A DNA stretch of 7,763 nucleotides from Bacteroidales bacterium (GTDB lineage Bacteria > Bacteroidota > Bacteroidia > Bacteroidales > UBA7960), in contig SLSG01000259.1 in assembly GCA_007130545.1 (NCBI GenBank), forward strand, positions 1-7,763. The letters run 5' to 3'. The position numbers were made by a program, and so were the translations under genes. Shown here in pieces: positions 7,116 to 7,763 of the stretch (position 1 is the stretch's first letter; every line of letters begins with the position of its first letter). Below the pieces are notes generated by a model. The model searched no databases. It was given only the letters and a program-made list of their open reading frames with translations, and was not told where the DNA came from.

Positions 7116-7121
7116 CGGAAC

Positions 7122-7156
7122 AAAAAAAACCGCTGCGACCCGAAGGTGCAGCGGTT
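7122..7156 (-). terminator. Intrinsic terminator of the tonB-family gene, UUCG-capped
   Basis: On the minus strand AACCGCTGC (7156-7148) pairs with GCAGCGGTT (7136-7128). Inside, ACC and GGT extend the stem around a TTCG tetraloop closed by C-G, with one bulged C: 12 pairs in total. Eight T residues follow (7129-7122), overlapping the base of the stem. The polarity fits the minus-strand gene, which ends 33 bases upstream. On the plus strand no T-run follows, so it would terminate recG transcripts only weakly, if at all. Confidence 0.92.
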
Positions 7157-7171
7157 GAAATATTATAAACG

Positions 7172-7203
7172 CTTAGTTCAGTACTAACTTAGTTCAGTAC
7201 GAA
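7172..7203. repeat. 16-bp tandem duplication at the tonB stop codon
   Basis: CTTAGTTCAGTACTAA (7172-7187) is followed directly by CTTAGTTCAGTACGAA (7188-7203), with 15 of 16 bases identical. The right copy encodes the last codons and the TAA of the minus-strand tonB-family gene (stop at 7189-7191). The left copy lies between that stop and the terminator and carries a second TAA out of frame, since 16 is not a multiple of 3. Confidence 0.88.
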
Positions 7204-7763
7204 CCGGATGGGCATGTTAAATTGCACCCTTACCGGCTGGCCTCTCTGGCGTCCCGGTGTCCAGCGTGGCATGTTCCGCACAACCCTTACGGCTTCCTCG
7301 TCGCATCCACCGCCAATCCCGCGAATGACGCGTACGTCTGTCACGCTTCCGTCCCGCTCAACCACAAAGGTAACGAAAACGGTGCCCTGGATCCCTGCTT
7401 CCCTTGCCATTTGGGGGTAACGAAGGTTTTCCTGGAGATAGCGGATACGGGCTTCTTCACCACCCGGAAAAGACGGCTGGTCTTCCACCACGGTGAAAAT
7501 CACATCCTCTGCAATCTCCTCTTCCTCCACAATAATGGGGGTAAATTCCTGTACCTCGGTAAAAACGGTCGCTTCCACATCGATCGTAAACTCCTCATCG
7601 ATCTCCACGTCGTCATCCACGATCACCAGTTCCTGTGAAGGCTCCGGCGGCGGAGGTGGTGGGGGCTGCTCCTGGCGGGTAATCGGAATTTCCTCCTCCT
7701 CAATAAAATCCATTTCAAGCGTACCCAGGTCAAACGCGGTTCGCTCGTACTGCTTCCATTCAA
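7189..7763 (-). CDS. tonB: Energy transducer TonB, C-terminal part (5' end outside window)
   Basis: TonB spans the periplasm and passes proton-motive force from ExbB/ExbD to outer-membrane TonB-dependent transporters. Although an ATG exists at 7713, the frame stays open to the window edge and encodes typical upstream TonB sequence (EWKQYERTAFDLGTLEMDFI), so that ATG is internal and the N-terminal membrane anchor lies outside. Visible order: the juxtamembrane stretch; IPITRQEQ followed by seven prolines; a long acidic linker rich in Glu, Asp and Val; the QPSFPGG motif common before the domain in Bacteroidota; and the TonB C-terminal domain in the last 75 or so residues (YPQMAREAGIQGTVFVTFVV, CDEEAVRVVRNMPRWTPGRQ, NMPIRFVLN). 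Bacteroidota carry many TonB paralogues, so the symbol denotes the family, not a particular copy. It is convergent with recG and has its own strong terminator. Confidence 0.93.
   Translation of the reverse strand, partial: EWKQYERTAFDLGTLEMDFIEEEEIPITRQEQPPPPPPPEPSQELVIVDDDVEIDEEFTIDVEATVFTEVQEFTPIIVEEEEIAEDVIFTVVEDQPSFPGGEEARIRYLQENLRYPQMAREAGIQGTVFVTFVVERDGSVTDVRVIRGIGGGCDEEAVRVVRNMPRWTPGRQRGQPVRVQFNMPIRFVLN

Overview
The window looks like an ordinary chromosomal stretch from a member of the Bacteroidota, probably an uncultured relative of the Bacteroidales with moderately high GC. Four things point there: the AsnRS sequence type, a TonB protein with an acidic linker and an FPGG motif before its C-terminal domain, a PorT-like outer-membrane barrel, and start sites without Shine-Dalgarno sequences. 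Both intact intergenic promoter candidates also fit the Bacteroidota -7 consensus TAnnTTTG rather than TATAAT. No mobile element, CRISPR array, RNA gene or defence module is visible.

Layout, left to right. (1) A plus-strand block: the 3' two-thirds of asnS (asparaginyl-tRNA synthetase), then rpoN (sigma-54) after 47 bp, then a six-helix membrane protein of PAP2-like type only 1 bp after rpoN. (2) A minus-strand pair: a ketopantoate-reductase-family oxidoreductase followed by an outer-membrane beta-barrel protein, joined by a 4-bp ATGA stop/start overlap. This pair converges on the PAP2-like gene. (3) A 198-bp divergent intergenic region with a promoter candidate on each strand, a hairpin in the oxidoreductase leader and a 20-bp tandem repeat just before recG. 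(4) recG on the plus strand, complete, with a GTG start. (5) A minus-strand tonB-family gene whose N-terminus lies beyond the window. It ends in a strong intrinsic terminator that sits only 6 bp past the recG stop codon.

The genes do not form one pathway. asnS and recG are housekeeping genes for translation and recombination repair. rpoN supplies an alternative sigma factor. The PAP2-like protein, the beta-barrel and TonB are cell-envelope proteins. The most unusual pattern is three near-perfect tandem microduplications (16, 20 and 16 bp) at gene edges: the convergent stop codons at about 3160, the recG start, and the tonB stop. No clearly new biological system was found; the findings are modest and marked accordingly.
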